Assembly: GCA_025353725.1 (NCBI GenBank)
Contig: JANXOF010000060.1
Span: forward strand, 1 to 64,000
Direction of reading: 5' to 3'
Origin: Polyangiaceae bacterium
GTDB lineage: Bacteria; Myxococcota_A; Polyangia; Polyangiales; Polyangiaceae
Length of the DNA stretch: 64,000 bases
Shown here one piece after another: positions 25,595-33,172 of this stretch. Position 1 is the stretch's first letter, and each line of letters begins with the position of its first letter. The position numbers were made by a program, and so were the translations under genes. The notes beneath the pieces were generated by a model that saw nothing but the letters and a program-made list of their open reading frames with translations, was not told the DNA's origin and did no database searches.

Positions 25595-27217
25595 TCAGTC
25601 CGCGGTCGTACCGAGTTTTCGCTCGAGGGCTTCGAGATGGGCGCGCACGTTAGGGTCACTCCCGCGTAGTGCTTCGACCTTCCGAACCGCGCTCATCACT
25701 GTGGTGTGGTCGCGATTTCCAAACGCGCGACCGAGTTCAGGGAAACTGCACTTGAGCCGCTGCTTGCAAAGGTACATCGCCACATGACGTGCGAAGGCAA
25801 TGCTCTTATGTCGATCTTTCGAGACAAGGTCGTTGGTGCGAAGTTTGAAGTGGTGACAGACCACGCGCTGAATGTCGTCGACCCCCGCCTCACTCGCGCG
25901 CGGGTTCGATGTGAGTGCGAGCTCTTGCCGCGCGAAATCGAGGTCGATTTGCCTGCCAAGAAGGGAGGACTTCGCCGCAAGACGGATAAGCGTGCCCTCC
26001 AGTTCGCGAACGTTCGAGCGGATCGCTTGAGCCAAGAAGAGCACGACGTCGTCGTTGAGGACGATCTCCTCTGTCTGCGCTTTCTTTCGCAGAATCGCGA
26101 CGCGCGTCTCAAGCTCGGGGCCTTGGATATCAGCGACGAGCCCCCAGGAGAAGCGAGACACAAGACGCTCCTCCATTTTTTCCAGCTGCTGGGGATATTT
26201 GTCGCTCGTAACGATAATTTGTTTATCTGCCAAATGAAGCGCGTTGAACGCGTGAAAAAATTCTTCCTGCGTCTGTGTCTTCGACGCAAGGAATTGAATG
26301 TCATCGACCAGTAGCAAGTCGCACCGCTCTCGGTAGCGCGCCCGGAACTCGTTCATTCGTCCCTCTTGGAGCGACTGAACGAACTCGTTCACGAATTTTT
26401 CCGCCGAGACGTACAGAATTCGCGCCGACGGGCGCTCGCTCCGAAATCGGTGCGCGACCGCGTGAACAAGGTGCGTCTTTCCGAGTCCTGTACCGCCACA
26501 TAGAAAGAGCGGATTGTGGCGAGGGCCCCCGCCACCGGCCGCAGCGATCGACGCCGCGTGCGCGAGCTGATTCGAGGGTCCGACAACGAAGTTACCAAAT
26601 GTGTACTTAGGATTTAAACCTTCGACAGGAGCCGGAGGGCGTGTGTCGGTGGCTCGAACATTGGCGTTTGAATAACTGTTAGCGCCTGTCGCACTGCTCA
26701 TGCGCTGACTCGCTGAACTCAACGAACTTGGCGAGCCCGCTGACCAAGACGTGGCTGAGGCTGGATTTAGAGCCGGTCCGCGCAAGGAGCTGGAAGGTTC
26801 CAGCGAGTCCACCGCTTGCGCAGGTTCCCACGCTTCGTTTCCAACGCTTTCACGCCCTGCACCAGACGTGAACGCGCCCGACATAAAAGGCACAATCGGG
26901 CGATCGGGCACCATGGCTCGCGGCCTCACGGGCAGCGCTGGCTGGCCGTTCCCAAGCGCCACGGGCGAGTCGAGAGGCCCACCAACGCACCAGGCAACCT
27001 GGATGCTGAGACTAGTTCGGCTTCGGAGAAAGTCTACCAACGTAGGAAGAAAGTGCTGATCAATCCACTCACGCACGAACTCGTCGCGAGCGCGCAAACT
27101 CACGACCCCGTCGGTCATCCCGTCGTACTGAACTCCCGAGAACCACTGTTCAAAGCTTGCAGGCGACTTCGCCCGCGTAAAAGCGACGGCTTCGTTCCAG
27201 AGAGTGTCGTGCTGCAT
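25595..27217 (-). CDS. dnaA: Chromosomal replication initiator DnaA
   Basis: 540 residues. Domain I (1-80), a long Ser/Pro/Ala-rich domain II (about 90-205), AAA+ domain III with Walker A GGTGLGKTH, Walker B LLVDDIQF and the sensor region (GLVADIQGPELETRVAILRK), and DNA-binding domain IV with the signature DHTTVMSAVRKVEAL. It binds DnaA boxes and opens the origin. Start ATG 27217 follows a GGATAGAG ribosome site. There is no dnaN or recF beside it, unlike the classical order. A DnaA-box pair about 50 bp upstream suggests autoregulation. Confidence 0.98.
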   Translation of the reverse strand: MQHDTLWNEAVAFTRAKSPASFEQWFSGVQYDGMTDGVVSLRARDEFVREWIDQHFLPTLVDFLRSRTSLSIQVAWCVGGPLDSPVALGNGQPALPVRPRAMVPDRPIVPFMSGAFTSGAGRESVGNEAWEPAQAVDSLEPSSSLRGPALNPASATSWSAGSPSSLSSASQRMSSATGANSYSNANVRATDTRPPAPVEGLNPKYTFGNFVVGPSNQLAHAASIAAAGGGGPRHNPLFLCGGTGLGKTHLVHAVAHRFRSERPSARILYVSAEKFVNEFVQSLQEGRMNEFRARYRERCDLLLVDDIQFLASKTQTQEEFFHAFNALHLADKQIIVTSDKYPQQLEKMEERLVSRFSWGLVADIQGPELETRVAILRKKAQTEEIVLNDDVVLFLAQAIRSNVRELEGTLIRLAAKSSLLGRQIDLDFARQELALTSNPRASEAGVDDIQRVVCHHFKLRTNDLVSKDRHKSIAFARHVAMYLCKQRLKCSFPELGRAFGNRDHTTVMSAVRKVEALRGSDPNVRAHLEALERKLGTTAD

Positions 27218-27265
27218 CTCTATCCAATTGAGGGCAAGGCGAAAACGCCAAAGCGTTCACACAAG

Positions 27266-27286
27266 TTTTCCACAGCCTGTGGACTA
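27266..27286. promoter_or_regulatory. Inverted DnaA-box pair upstream of dnaA
   Basis: TTTTCCACA at 27266-27274 matches the DnaA-box consensus TTWTNCACA. It is followed by an inverted, weaker box TGTGGACTA (27278-27286), making the palindrome CCACAG-C-CTGTGG. The pair is 49 bp from the dnaA start, the usual place for DnaA autorepression or the edge of an origin. Confidence 0.6.
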
Positions 27287-27313
27287 ATTTGTCCGCGGCG
27301 TACTTTTCGAAGC

Positions 27314-27348
27314 GTGCGACGTGCGACGTGCGCCGTGCGCCGTGCGCG
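27314..27348 (+). repeat. 7-bp tandem repeat GTGCGMC, five units
   Basis: Five head-to-tail copies: GTGCGAC twice, GTGCGCC twice, GTGCGCG once, in the non-coding region upstream of dnaA. They are spaced below one helical turn, so they could mark an iteron-like protein site or be simple slippage. Confidence 0.7.
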
Positions 27349-27519
27349 CGTGGTGCCCGCACGATTCCAGCGGACTAGACGTGAATTCAGGAAACGAGGG
27401 CCGGCGTTGGCCCCTCGTGCAAACGTGAAGCGGTGGAGTTGCGAACGAGATGACATGCATCTCGCTCTCGGAACGTTCTCGAAATCACGTCGCTGTCTTG
27501 GCCGCTGTTTTGACCACAG

Positions 27520-27549
27520 GCGGGTGCGGGTGCGGGTGCGGGTGCAGGT
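27520..27549 (+). repeat. 6-bp tandem repeat GCGGGT, four perfect units plus one variant
   Basis: Four perfect GCGGGT copies followed by GCAGGT in the same non-coding region. Function unknown; together with the 7-bp repeat it gives the upstream region of dnaA an unusual repetitive character. Confidence 0.7.
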
Positions 27550-27991
27550 AAAGGTGTGCAGGAATCCAAAGGCGAAACATCAGAAGTCAGGGGTCACAAG
27601 TCACAGATCTGAAGTAGGCCGAGGCCTGCTCACCGGGCTCCCGTCTGGCGGGAAGATGGAACTAGCACCGTCTTTTTTGACCCGTCATGTCCATTGTTTC
27701 AAAAGGCCGCAACAAGCTGTAATTGTTTACTTTTATTCCTTGCAAACCGCCCGTGAATTGCATGGTGTGCGCATGCACGTTCGCGGGGTGTGTGTAAGTA
27801 CCCGTCCCTGTTCCGTTATCTGACCGTCGCGGCCACGACACGTGGAAGTTGCCGGCGTTTTTAGTGTCAAGAACCGATCGATCGGTCGCGACTCTGCCTT
27901 GTTTGAGCGTTTTGGCCTCAACTCGCCGTTGGCGGAGCGGCCATTCCTCGGCGAAGCCTGATGGCTCGAAAGTTGTTCTGTCCGCGAGGGT

Positions 27992-28993
27992 GTGGTTAGG
28001 GTGCCCACCGTGCGCTCTTTCGTTTTCTTTCGCACCGCCGCATTCGCGCTCGCGTTCGAGGTGTTCAACCCTGGGCAAGCGTGGGCGGAACCTTCTTCCA
28101 CAAGCGTCGAACAAGGCTACGATCTCGGCGAGGTCCAGCACCCCCGCTCGGTGGCGATGGGCAACGCGCAACAAGTGTTCGGCGGCTCGACGACGGCCGT
28201 GTTCGTCAATCCCGCAAACCTTCCGCTCTACCGCGTTTACCATCTCGAGGGGCTCGCCGCCCTCGGTCCCGAGGCCCGACGCCAGAGCTACGGAGGAGCT
28301 ATCGCCGATTCGAGTACGTCGCGCTTTGCGGGCGGCTTCGGTGGCACGTGGTCGCAATTGGACCCCGACGGCATCAAGCGGCAATTCACAGACCTCCGTT
28401 TAGCCCTCGCCTACCCGCTTGGCGATCGCCTAAGCCTCGGCATGACCGGCCGCTACCTTCGGGTCGCCCAAAAAGTCTCAGGCGGACCCCTTGGCCCAAG
28501 TCTCGCCTCCGACGGCACCCGCGACGAACCCATCTTTAATACGTTCACGTTCGACGCTGGGGCGGCCGTTCAGATTACGGACACGATTCGCGCGGCGGTG
28601 AGCGGGCGAAACTTGACCGCGCCAGGCACCGGGCTCGCTCCACTCGCACTCGCAGGCGGACTCGGTTGGTCGAACAAGACGGTCACATTCGAGGTTGACT
28701 CGCTGATCGACTTCACCACGTTCGGCGCTGCGCGAGCCCGGGCAATGGTCGGCGGCGAGGTGCTCCTAGCCGATCGCATTCCTATACGGGCAGGCTATCG
28801 GTACGACGCCGGGATGAAGACGCAGGCTGTAAGCCTAGGCTTGGGTTACATCGATCAAAAGTTCAGCGTCGAGCTCGGCGGCCGTCGCGACGTGGTGTCC
28901 GACCATCCGTCGTCGATGGTAAGCCTCGGCGTTCGCTTCTTCATCGACTCGGGTGCGGGCGCGAGCGCCGGCGAGAACAGTGATTCGTTCTAG
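27992..28993 (+). CDS. Outer-membrane porin-like (PorV/FadL-like) protein
   Basis: 333 residues from GTG 27992; GTG 28001 or 28010 are equally possible. Signal peptide ends AWAEP. The text then follows the PorV/UPF0164-type pattern: RSVAMGNAQQVFGGSTTAVF, VNPANLPLYRVYHLEGLA, a run of amphipathic strands, and a final MVSLGVRFFID. These proteins form outer-membrane barrels with a plug-like N-terminus. Substrate unknown. It diverges from dnaA and is followed 22 bp later by a convergent operon. Confidence 0.78.
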   Translation: MVRVPTVRSFVFFRTAAFALAFEVFNPGQAWAEPSSTSVEQGYDLGEVQHPRSVAMGNAQQVFGGSTTAVFVNPANLPLYRVYHLEGLAALGPEARRQSYGGAIADSSTSRFAGGFGGTWSQLDPDGIKRQFTDLRLALAYPLGDRLSLGMTGRYLRVAQKVSGGPLGPSLASDGTRDEPIFNTFTFDAGAAVQITDTIRAAVSGRNLTAPGTGLAPLALAGGLGWSNKTVTFEVDSLIDFTTFGAARARAMVGGEVLLADRIPIRAGYRYDAGMKTQAVSLGLGYIDQKFSVELGGRRDVVSDHPSSMVSLGVRFFIDSGAGASAGENSDSF

Positions 28994-29015
28994 GCGAAGC
29001 ACGGCTTCGCAGGTT

Positions 29016-29846
29016 TTAGTACGCGAGCCAAAAACGGAGGCATAAGTCATCGCTCGTCTGCCTTACGGCGAGGACGGGAGCAACCACCGGCCGCGAAACC
29101 CTGGCCGCATCCAGCCGAGGAAGACCTGTCACGGCGAGCGGAGTCGCGTCAGCGTCAGGGCCGCAGAGGCGCGCCTCAACGCGCGTCGGAGCCTTCACCC
29201 CCGCGCGCGCAAGCAAAGCGACGCGGCCGAGCGTCAGCGGAGTGCCACGTGAGGCGCCGAGCCGAACGACGACGCCGCGCGCGCCCACGCTGTCTTCCTC
29301 GGGCAAATCAAGCACCGTTCGCAGTCGCAGCGCGGCCATCTGGCCTGGAGCGAGCGCCTTTGCCAACGCGTCGTGCTTCACGTGCACGACGACCCCAGCC
29401 ATCGTGTCTTTTCCGAGCAACGCGTGCGCCGTTACCGGACGCCGCGGCGCGCGGTCGACCACGAGCGGTTCGCCCGAGGCGCCATCTTCCGGCTCGAGCG
29501 CGCCGTCTCCGATGGGGAGGAGATGCGCGTCGATCGCACGAGGTGCTCCGGGCGATCCGAAAGCGACGTAAAAGTCAAGAGACTCGCCCTGCCACTCGCC
29601 GCGCGGAAGGATCACGTCCTCGACGACGATAAGCTGCCCCTGCACAATCTCGATAGCGACGCGCGCGAGGCTTGGAAGCATCGCAAGTGGCGGCGGTGGC
29701 GCGAGAAACGTGACGGCACGTGACGCGGTGGCTCGCGCCGACGGCTTCGAGGGCGGGGTCTTTGGATCCGCCGCGCGAGCGGTGCCGCCTAGCACGAAAA
29801 GCGCAAAAGCGAACGCGCGCGCGAAACAGGGCCGCGAACCACTCAC
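29016..29846 (-). CDS. Secreted protein of unknown function
   Basis: 276 residues, GTG start overlapping the upstream gene stop (GTGA). Signal peptide FAFALFVLGGTARA, then a beta-rich domain (ARVAIEIVQGQLIVVEDVIL, LDFYVAFGSPGAPRAIDAHL) with no recognisable family. Single Cys pair near the C-terminus (ARLCGPD, DDLCLRFW). Third gene of the miaE operon; probably periplasmic. Confidence 0.7.
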   Translation of the reverse strand: MSGSRPCFARAFAFALFVLGGTARAADPKTPPSKPSARATASRAVTFLAPPPPLAMLPSLARVAIEIVQGQLIVVEDVILPRGEWQGESLDFYVAFGSPGAPRAIDAHLLPIGDGALEPEDGASGEPLVVDRAPRRPVTAHALLGKDTMAGVVVHVKHDALAKALAPGQMAALRLRTVLDLPEEDSVGARGVVVRLGASRGTPLTLGRVALLARAGVKAPTRVEARLCGPDADATPLAVTGLPRLDAARVSRPVVAPVLAVRQTSDDLCLRFWLAY

Positions 29847-31270
29847 CCGAGAGCCTCCTCGAAAGCGCGCGCGAGTGCGAGCGGCTCGCCTTCAGGCAGG
29901 GCCTCGTCGTCGAACGCAGGGCCACACGCGAGGCTCACGAGATGCAAACCCGCCCTGGGATTGCGGAACCAATCGGCGTCGTAGCGCTCGACAAGATCGC
30001 GCTCGAACGCCCGCGTGCCGAGCAAACCGACAAATCGCGCGGCCTCGGCGACGAAGGGCTCGGGCCATGCCTCGCGCATCGCGCCGGGCAGGGGCGCACC
30101 GAACACACGCGACGTGATCTCCTCGAACGTCGAAGCTTCGAGGCTCGGCTGGGTGGCGAGGTACACACGCGCCGCAAGCGTTCGTGCGCGAAACAACATG
30201 GAGGCCGTAAGCGTGCGCGACTGCGCCGCGGCGACCCGCATGGGCAAGTGGAGTGCACGCCGCTGAAACGTCACGCCGGCAACGACACTCGCTAAGGTGA
30301 ATCCCAAGCGGAACGCCGGTGCAGGATATGGATCGCGTGCGAGGCCGAAGGGCATCGACCGAGGTGCGCCTTGAGTCCGCCAAGCGATCCCCCACGCCAT
30401 TGCCGCGCGCAGGAAGGAAGACCCGCCGAGCGGGTCGGGAAGGACACCGGGATCCACCCCGCGCGGCGCGAGGGCGTGGAACGTTTCGTCGAGCCACCGG
30501 GGCCCAAGGTGCGCAGGCCAGCCATCGTTCGCCTCACGCGCGAGGGCGTGCTGCACCGTCGAGGACGCCCGCCACGGATCTTCGCTTCTCTTCCGTACCG
30601 TTTTGAAGAGTTCGACGGCAAGCGATTCCGTCGCGTCCAGAAAAGCACGCGAAACATGAGCGACATCCCACGTCGTCGCGAGCGCGAAAGGGTGCGCGAG
30701 ACCGAGCCGGTGCGACGCCTCAAAGCGACGGACGCGACGTTCTTTTCGCGCCGCCGCCACCGAAGACGCGAGCTCGCCCGCAACGTGGAGTGCGGCCGAA
30801 GCGCGCGCGGCGTCGGGAGACGTCACGGTAGCCTTGAACGCCGTGGCGTACGTCGAGGTGCCAGAAGCCTCGCGCGGTGTGCCGTCTCCTTGGGCTGCGA
30901 CGTCACGGGCCAACTCCGCGGCTGCGGCGACGGCCGGCGTCCGCGTCAGGCGTGGGTCAATCGCGTGTGCGGCGTCGGCGTCGGCCAGGGCGAAATCGAG
31001 ACCGATGCGCTCTTGAATAAGCTCGTACACCCACCGAAGGAGCCCATCTCGCCACCGCACGTCGACAAGGGAAGGCTGGAGTTCAGCAAGCTCTCGGTAC
31101 GTCGTGAGCGTGGCGGTGTGACGTACACCATCCCACGGGTCGAAACCGCGCGCGCGTGCTCGGGAAGCGTTGGCCTCGCCCGCGAGAAGTGCTCGGTGCT
31201 CGGCCACACGGAGGACGGCGCGGCGAACGTCGCGGTCGAGAGCGGGCAGATCGACTACGTTTCGTGACAT
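29843..31270 (-). CDS. Conserved-looking protein of unknown function
   Basis: 475 residues, mostly alpha-helical, Arg/Ala-rich, no signal peptide or membrane helix. Contains WDVAHVSRAFLDATESLAVE, WLDETFHALAPRG and MREAWPEPFVAEAARF, a weak general resemblance to M3-type helical metalloproteases, but no HExxH motif is present. The start ATG overlaps the miaE stop by one base (TAATG). Translation coupling with miaE and the secreted gene below is clear. Function cannot be assigned. Confidence 0.72.
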   Translation of the reverse strand: MSRNVVDLPALDRDVRRAVLRVAEHRALLAGEANASRARARGFDPWDGVRHTATLTTYRELAELQPSLVDVRWRDGLLRWVYELIQERIGLDFALADADAAHAIDPRLTRTPAVAAAAELARDVAAQGDGTPREASGTSTYATAFKATVTSPDAARASAALHVAGELASSVAAARKERRVRRFEASHRLGLAHPFALATTWDVAHVSRAFLDATESLAVELFKTVRKRSEDPWRASSTVQHALAREANDGWPAHLGPRWLDETFHALAPRGVDPGVLPDPLGGSSFLRAAMAWGIAWRTQGAPRSMPFGLARDPYPAPAFRLGFTLASVVAGVTFQRRALHLPMRVAAAQSRTLTASMLFRARTLAARVYLATQPSLEASTFEEITSRVFGAPLPGAMREAWPEPFVAEAARFVGLLGTRAFERDLVERYDADWFRNPRAGLHLVSLACGPAFDDEALPEGEPLALARAFEEALG

Positions 31271-31947
31271 TAGCCGTGCACGCTAGCGCGAAAATCGCTC
31301 GCCGCGAGCTGTCGCACGATCGCGCCCTCGGCATCGGCAAGGAAGGACAAGCGACGATCAACGATCTCGTCGACCCGAAGCGCAGCTGCGCGCGCATCCT
31401 CCGAAGCCGCTTCCGGGCATTGGGAGACAAAGGCCGCACGGGCGAGGTCGAGGTACACGCGGTAGTGCCGAGCCTCGCACACGAAAAGCTCTTCGTAAAA
31501 GGCGCTCAAATCGTGAGGCGTGGTTGGCGGGAGAGCCTCGATGAGTAGCTTGAACCGCTCGCAAGAGCGGGCCTCGATGATCGCACCGACGATCAAGCGA
31601 TCCGTCAGCGACGGCACCTGTTCGTTGGGCAGGCGCGCCATTGCCTTGCGAAGCTCGGCGACATACGCATCGACCGGCGGCGCCCCGAGCTGGAGGCCGC
31701 GGCGCTCGAGAAACCCCGTGACGCGATGAAAGTGGTCGAGCTCTTCACGTGCGAGCTCCGTCAGCGCGCGCACAAGGGCAAGCTCACCGGGGTGCCGCAT
31801 CACAAGCGAAAGCGCATTGGAGGCCGCCTTCATTTCACAGTGGGCGTGGTCAACGAGGACGGCGTCCAAGTCTTTCACTGCCTCCTTCGCCCAGGAAGGA
31901 TCGGTCGGAACGCGAAGGCAAAACATTCGTCCACGAGTCGATAGCAC
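31270..31947 (-). CDS. miaE: tRNA 2-methylthio-N6-isopentenyladenosine hydroxylase
   Basis: 225 residues. Ferritin-like di-iron monooxygenase that hydroxylates ms2i6A37 in tRNA. The family stretch is seen as LVDHAHCEMKAASNALSLVM, followed by EELDHFHRV and IIEARSCERF, which supply Glu/His iron ligands. Length is close to family norm. First gene of an operon with an unknown helical protein and a secreted protein. Reasonably secure. Confidence 0.9.
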   Translation of the reverse strand: MLSTRGRMFCLRVPTDPSWAKEAVKDLDAVLVDHAHCEMKAASNALSLVMRHPGELALVRALTELAREELDHFHRVTGFLERRGLQLGAPPVDAYVAELRKAMARLPNEQVPSLTDRLIVGAIIEARSCERFKLLIEALPPTTPHDLSAFYEELFVCEARHYRVYLDLARAAFVSQCPEAASEDARAAALRVDEIVDRRLSFLADAEGAIVRQLAASDFRASVHG

Positions 31948-32094
31948 GACGCGTACCCCGCCGCCGACCGCCCTAAAAAGTCGCTGGCTGACCTCGAAGG
32001 CCTTCCCTGCGTGGCTTGGGGACCACCGCCGACCCGCGGAGGAGCATAAAATTCGGCTAACGCCTACGGTGATTCCTCAACGTGGTCGACCCCA

Positions 32095-32667
32095 TCAGGT
32101 GAGGTCTCGGTTTTTTTTCTTCGCGCCCGACACGCCGCCCCACGACGCAAACGCGACGGCGACGAAGACAGGAACGACGATCGCCACGACCGCGCCCCAG
32201 CCTCCTTCGGCAACCGCGCGCCACGCCACTCCGACGGCGACGCACGCCGTAAGTGCGCCCGAGAGTGCGGCTTCGCGCGGGCCCGCTCCTGCGCCGAAAC
32301 GGCCGACCAGGAGGCCTCCAGCGAAGGCCCCGAGCGCGAACGCGACAAGATGGGGCACGGTTTGCACGGCGATCCATCGGAATCGCTGGCCATCCGCCAT
32401 GGTGGCAAAGGCTGCGCGCACCTCCTCCTGCGTCGCGGTGGGACCGAAGCGGGAGATAAAGAGAGAGTGACGCACGGCTTCGGCGACGTACGCCAACGGC
32501 AGCCAAAGTGCGAACGTGGCTATCGTGCCGAAGCCTACCCAATGCCACGGCGGTCGCTTTTCGATGGCGTTCTCAGACTCATCACTTTCAGGGCCGCCCG
32601 CGTCACCGCCACCACGTGTCGACGAGGGCGACGACTGAAGCACGGGGAGACGTCGGCGCGCAGGCAA
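32095..32667 (-). CDS. Small multi-pass membrane protein
   Basis: 190 residues from a TTG start at 32667; GTG 32643 is an alternative. Hydrophilic N-terminus (~40 residues), then four predicted helices: about 47-62, 100-122, 130-150 and 158-178. Ends with a basic AKKKNR tail, implying a cytosolic C-terminus. No family recognised. Monocistronic, with the miaE operon ahead of it on the same strand side. Confidence 0.6.
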   Translation of the reverse strand: MPARRRLPVLQSSPSSTRGGGDAGGPESDESENAIEKRPPWHWVGFGTIATFALWLPLAYVAEAVRHSLFISRFGPTATQEEVRAAFATMADGQRFRWIAVQTVPHLVAFALGAFAGGLLVGRFGAGAGPREAALSGALTACVAVGVAWRAVAEGGWGAVVAIVVPVFVAVAFASWGGVSGAKKKNRDLT

Positions 32668-32767
32668 GCGTACACTCTACCACCGCGGGGAGCCCACCCC
32701 ACGGACCACGTGAAGCGACACCGCGAAGACTTTGTCTCACGTCGCCTCCATTCGGTAGGCTTGAGAC

Positions 32768-33169
32768 GTGGCAACGCTCGCTCGTGGTGTAAGGCTTCTG
32801 GCCTTCGCAAGTATCGTTGGCGTCCTGGGGTGCCGGCGCGGGGGCTCCGCGAAACTCGAGGGACACTGGCGTGGCACGCGAACAGAAGGCGTCGCGGCGA
32901 ACGCCGTGGACGCGGCGAACGCGCTTGCCACGCAGACGGAGCTTGTCGCGAGCGGAAACACGATTGACGTGACGCTCCCTCGATTAAAGGGTGCGCCTAC
33001 CGCCTACGTCGTCGACGAGGAGAACGCAGGCACCCTCGTGATTCATACGGATGCCAAACGCGATGGCAAAGGCAATCGCGAAACCTTCCTCTTTACGGAC
33101 AAAGGACAGACTGTGTCATGGCGACTTGGCGAGGGACGTAGTGTCGTGTTCCAAAAGGTCGCCGACTAA
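32768..33169 (+). CDS. Small lipoprotein
   Basis: 133 residues, GTG start. Lipobox in FASIVGVLGC (Cys22), then a lipocalin-like or DUF-type beta region (LEGHWRGTRTEGVAANAVDA, DKGQTVSWRLGEGRSVVF). The WRGT/W...G pattern is common in small myxobacterial lipoproteins that adopt a lipocalin-like fold. Its 3' end is three bases from the convergent surface protein gene. Function unknown. Confidence 0.7.
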   Translation: MATLARGVRLLAFASIVGVLGCRRGGSAKLEGHWRGTRTEGVAANAVDAANALATQTELVASGNTIDVTLPRLKGAPTAYVVDEENAGTLVIHTDAKRDGKGNRETFLFTDKGQTVSWRLGEGRSVVFQKVAD

Positions 33170-33172
33170 GGC

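Larger units (their letters stand above)
27218..27991. other. 774-bp non-coding region upstream of dnaA, candidate origin
   Basis: No supported gene. It holds the DnaA-box palindrome (27266), two tandem repeats (27314 and 27520) and an AT-richer stretch at about 27660-27750 (containing TTTTTTGACC, TGTAATTGTTTACTTTTATT) that contrasts with the GC-rich neighbours and could be an unwinding element. Only one good DnaA box is visible, so an origin is possible but unproven; the promoter of dnaA and of the divergent outer-membrane gene must also lie here. Confidence 0.4.
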
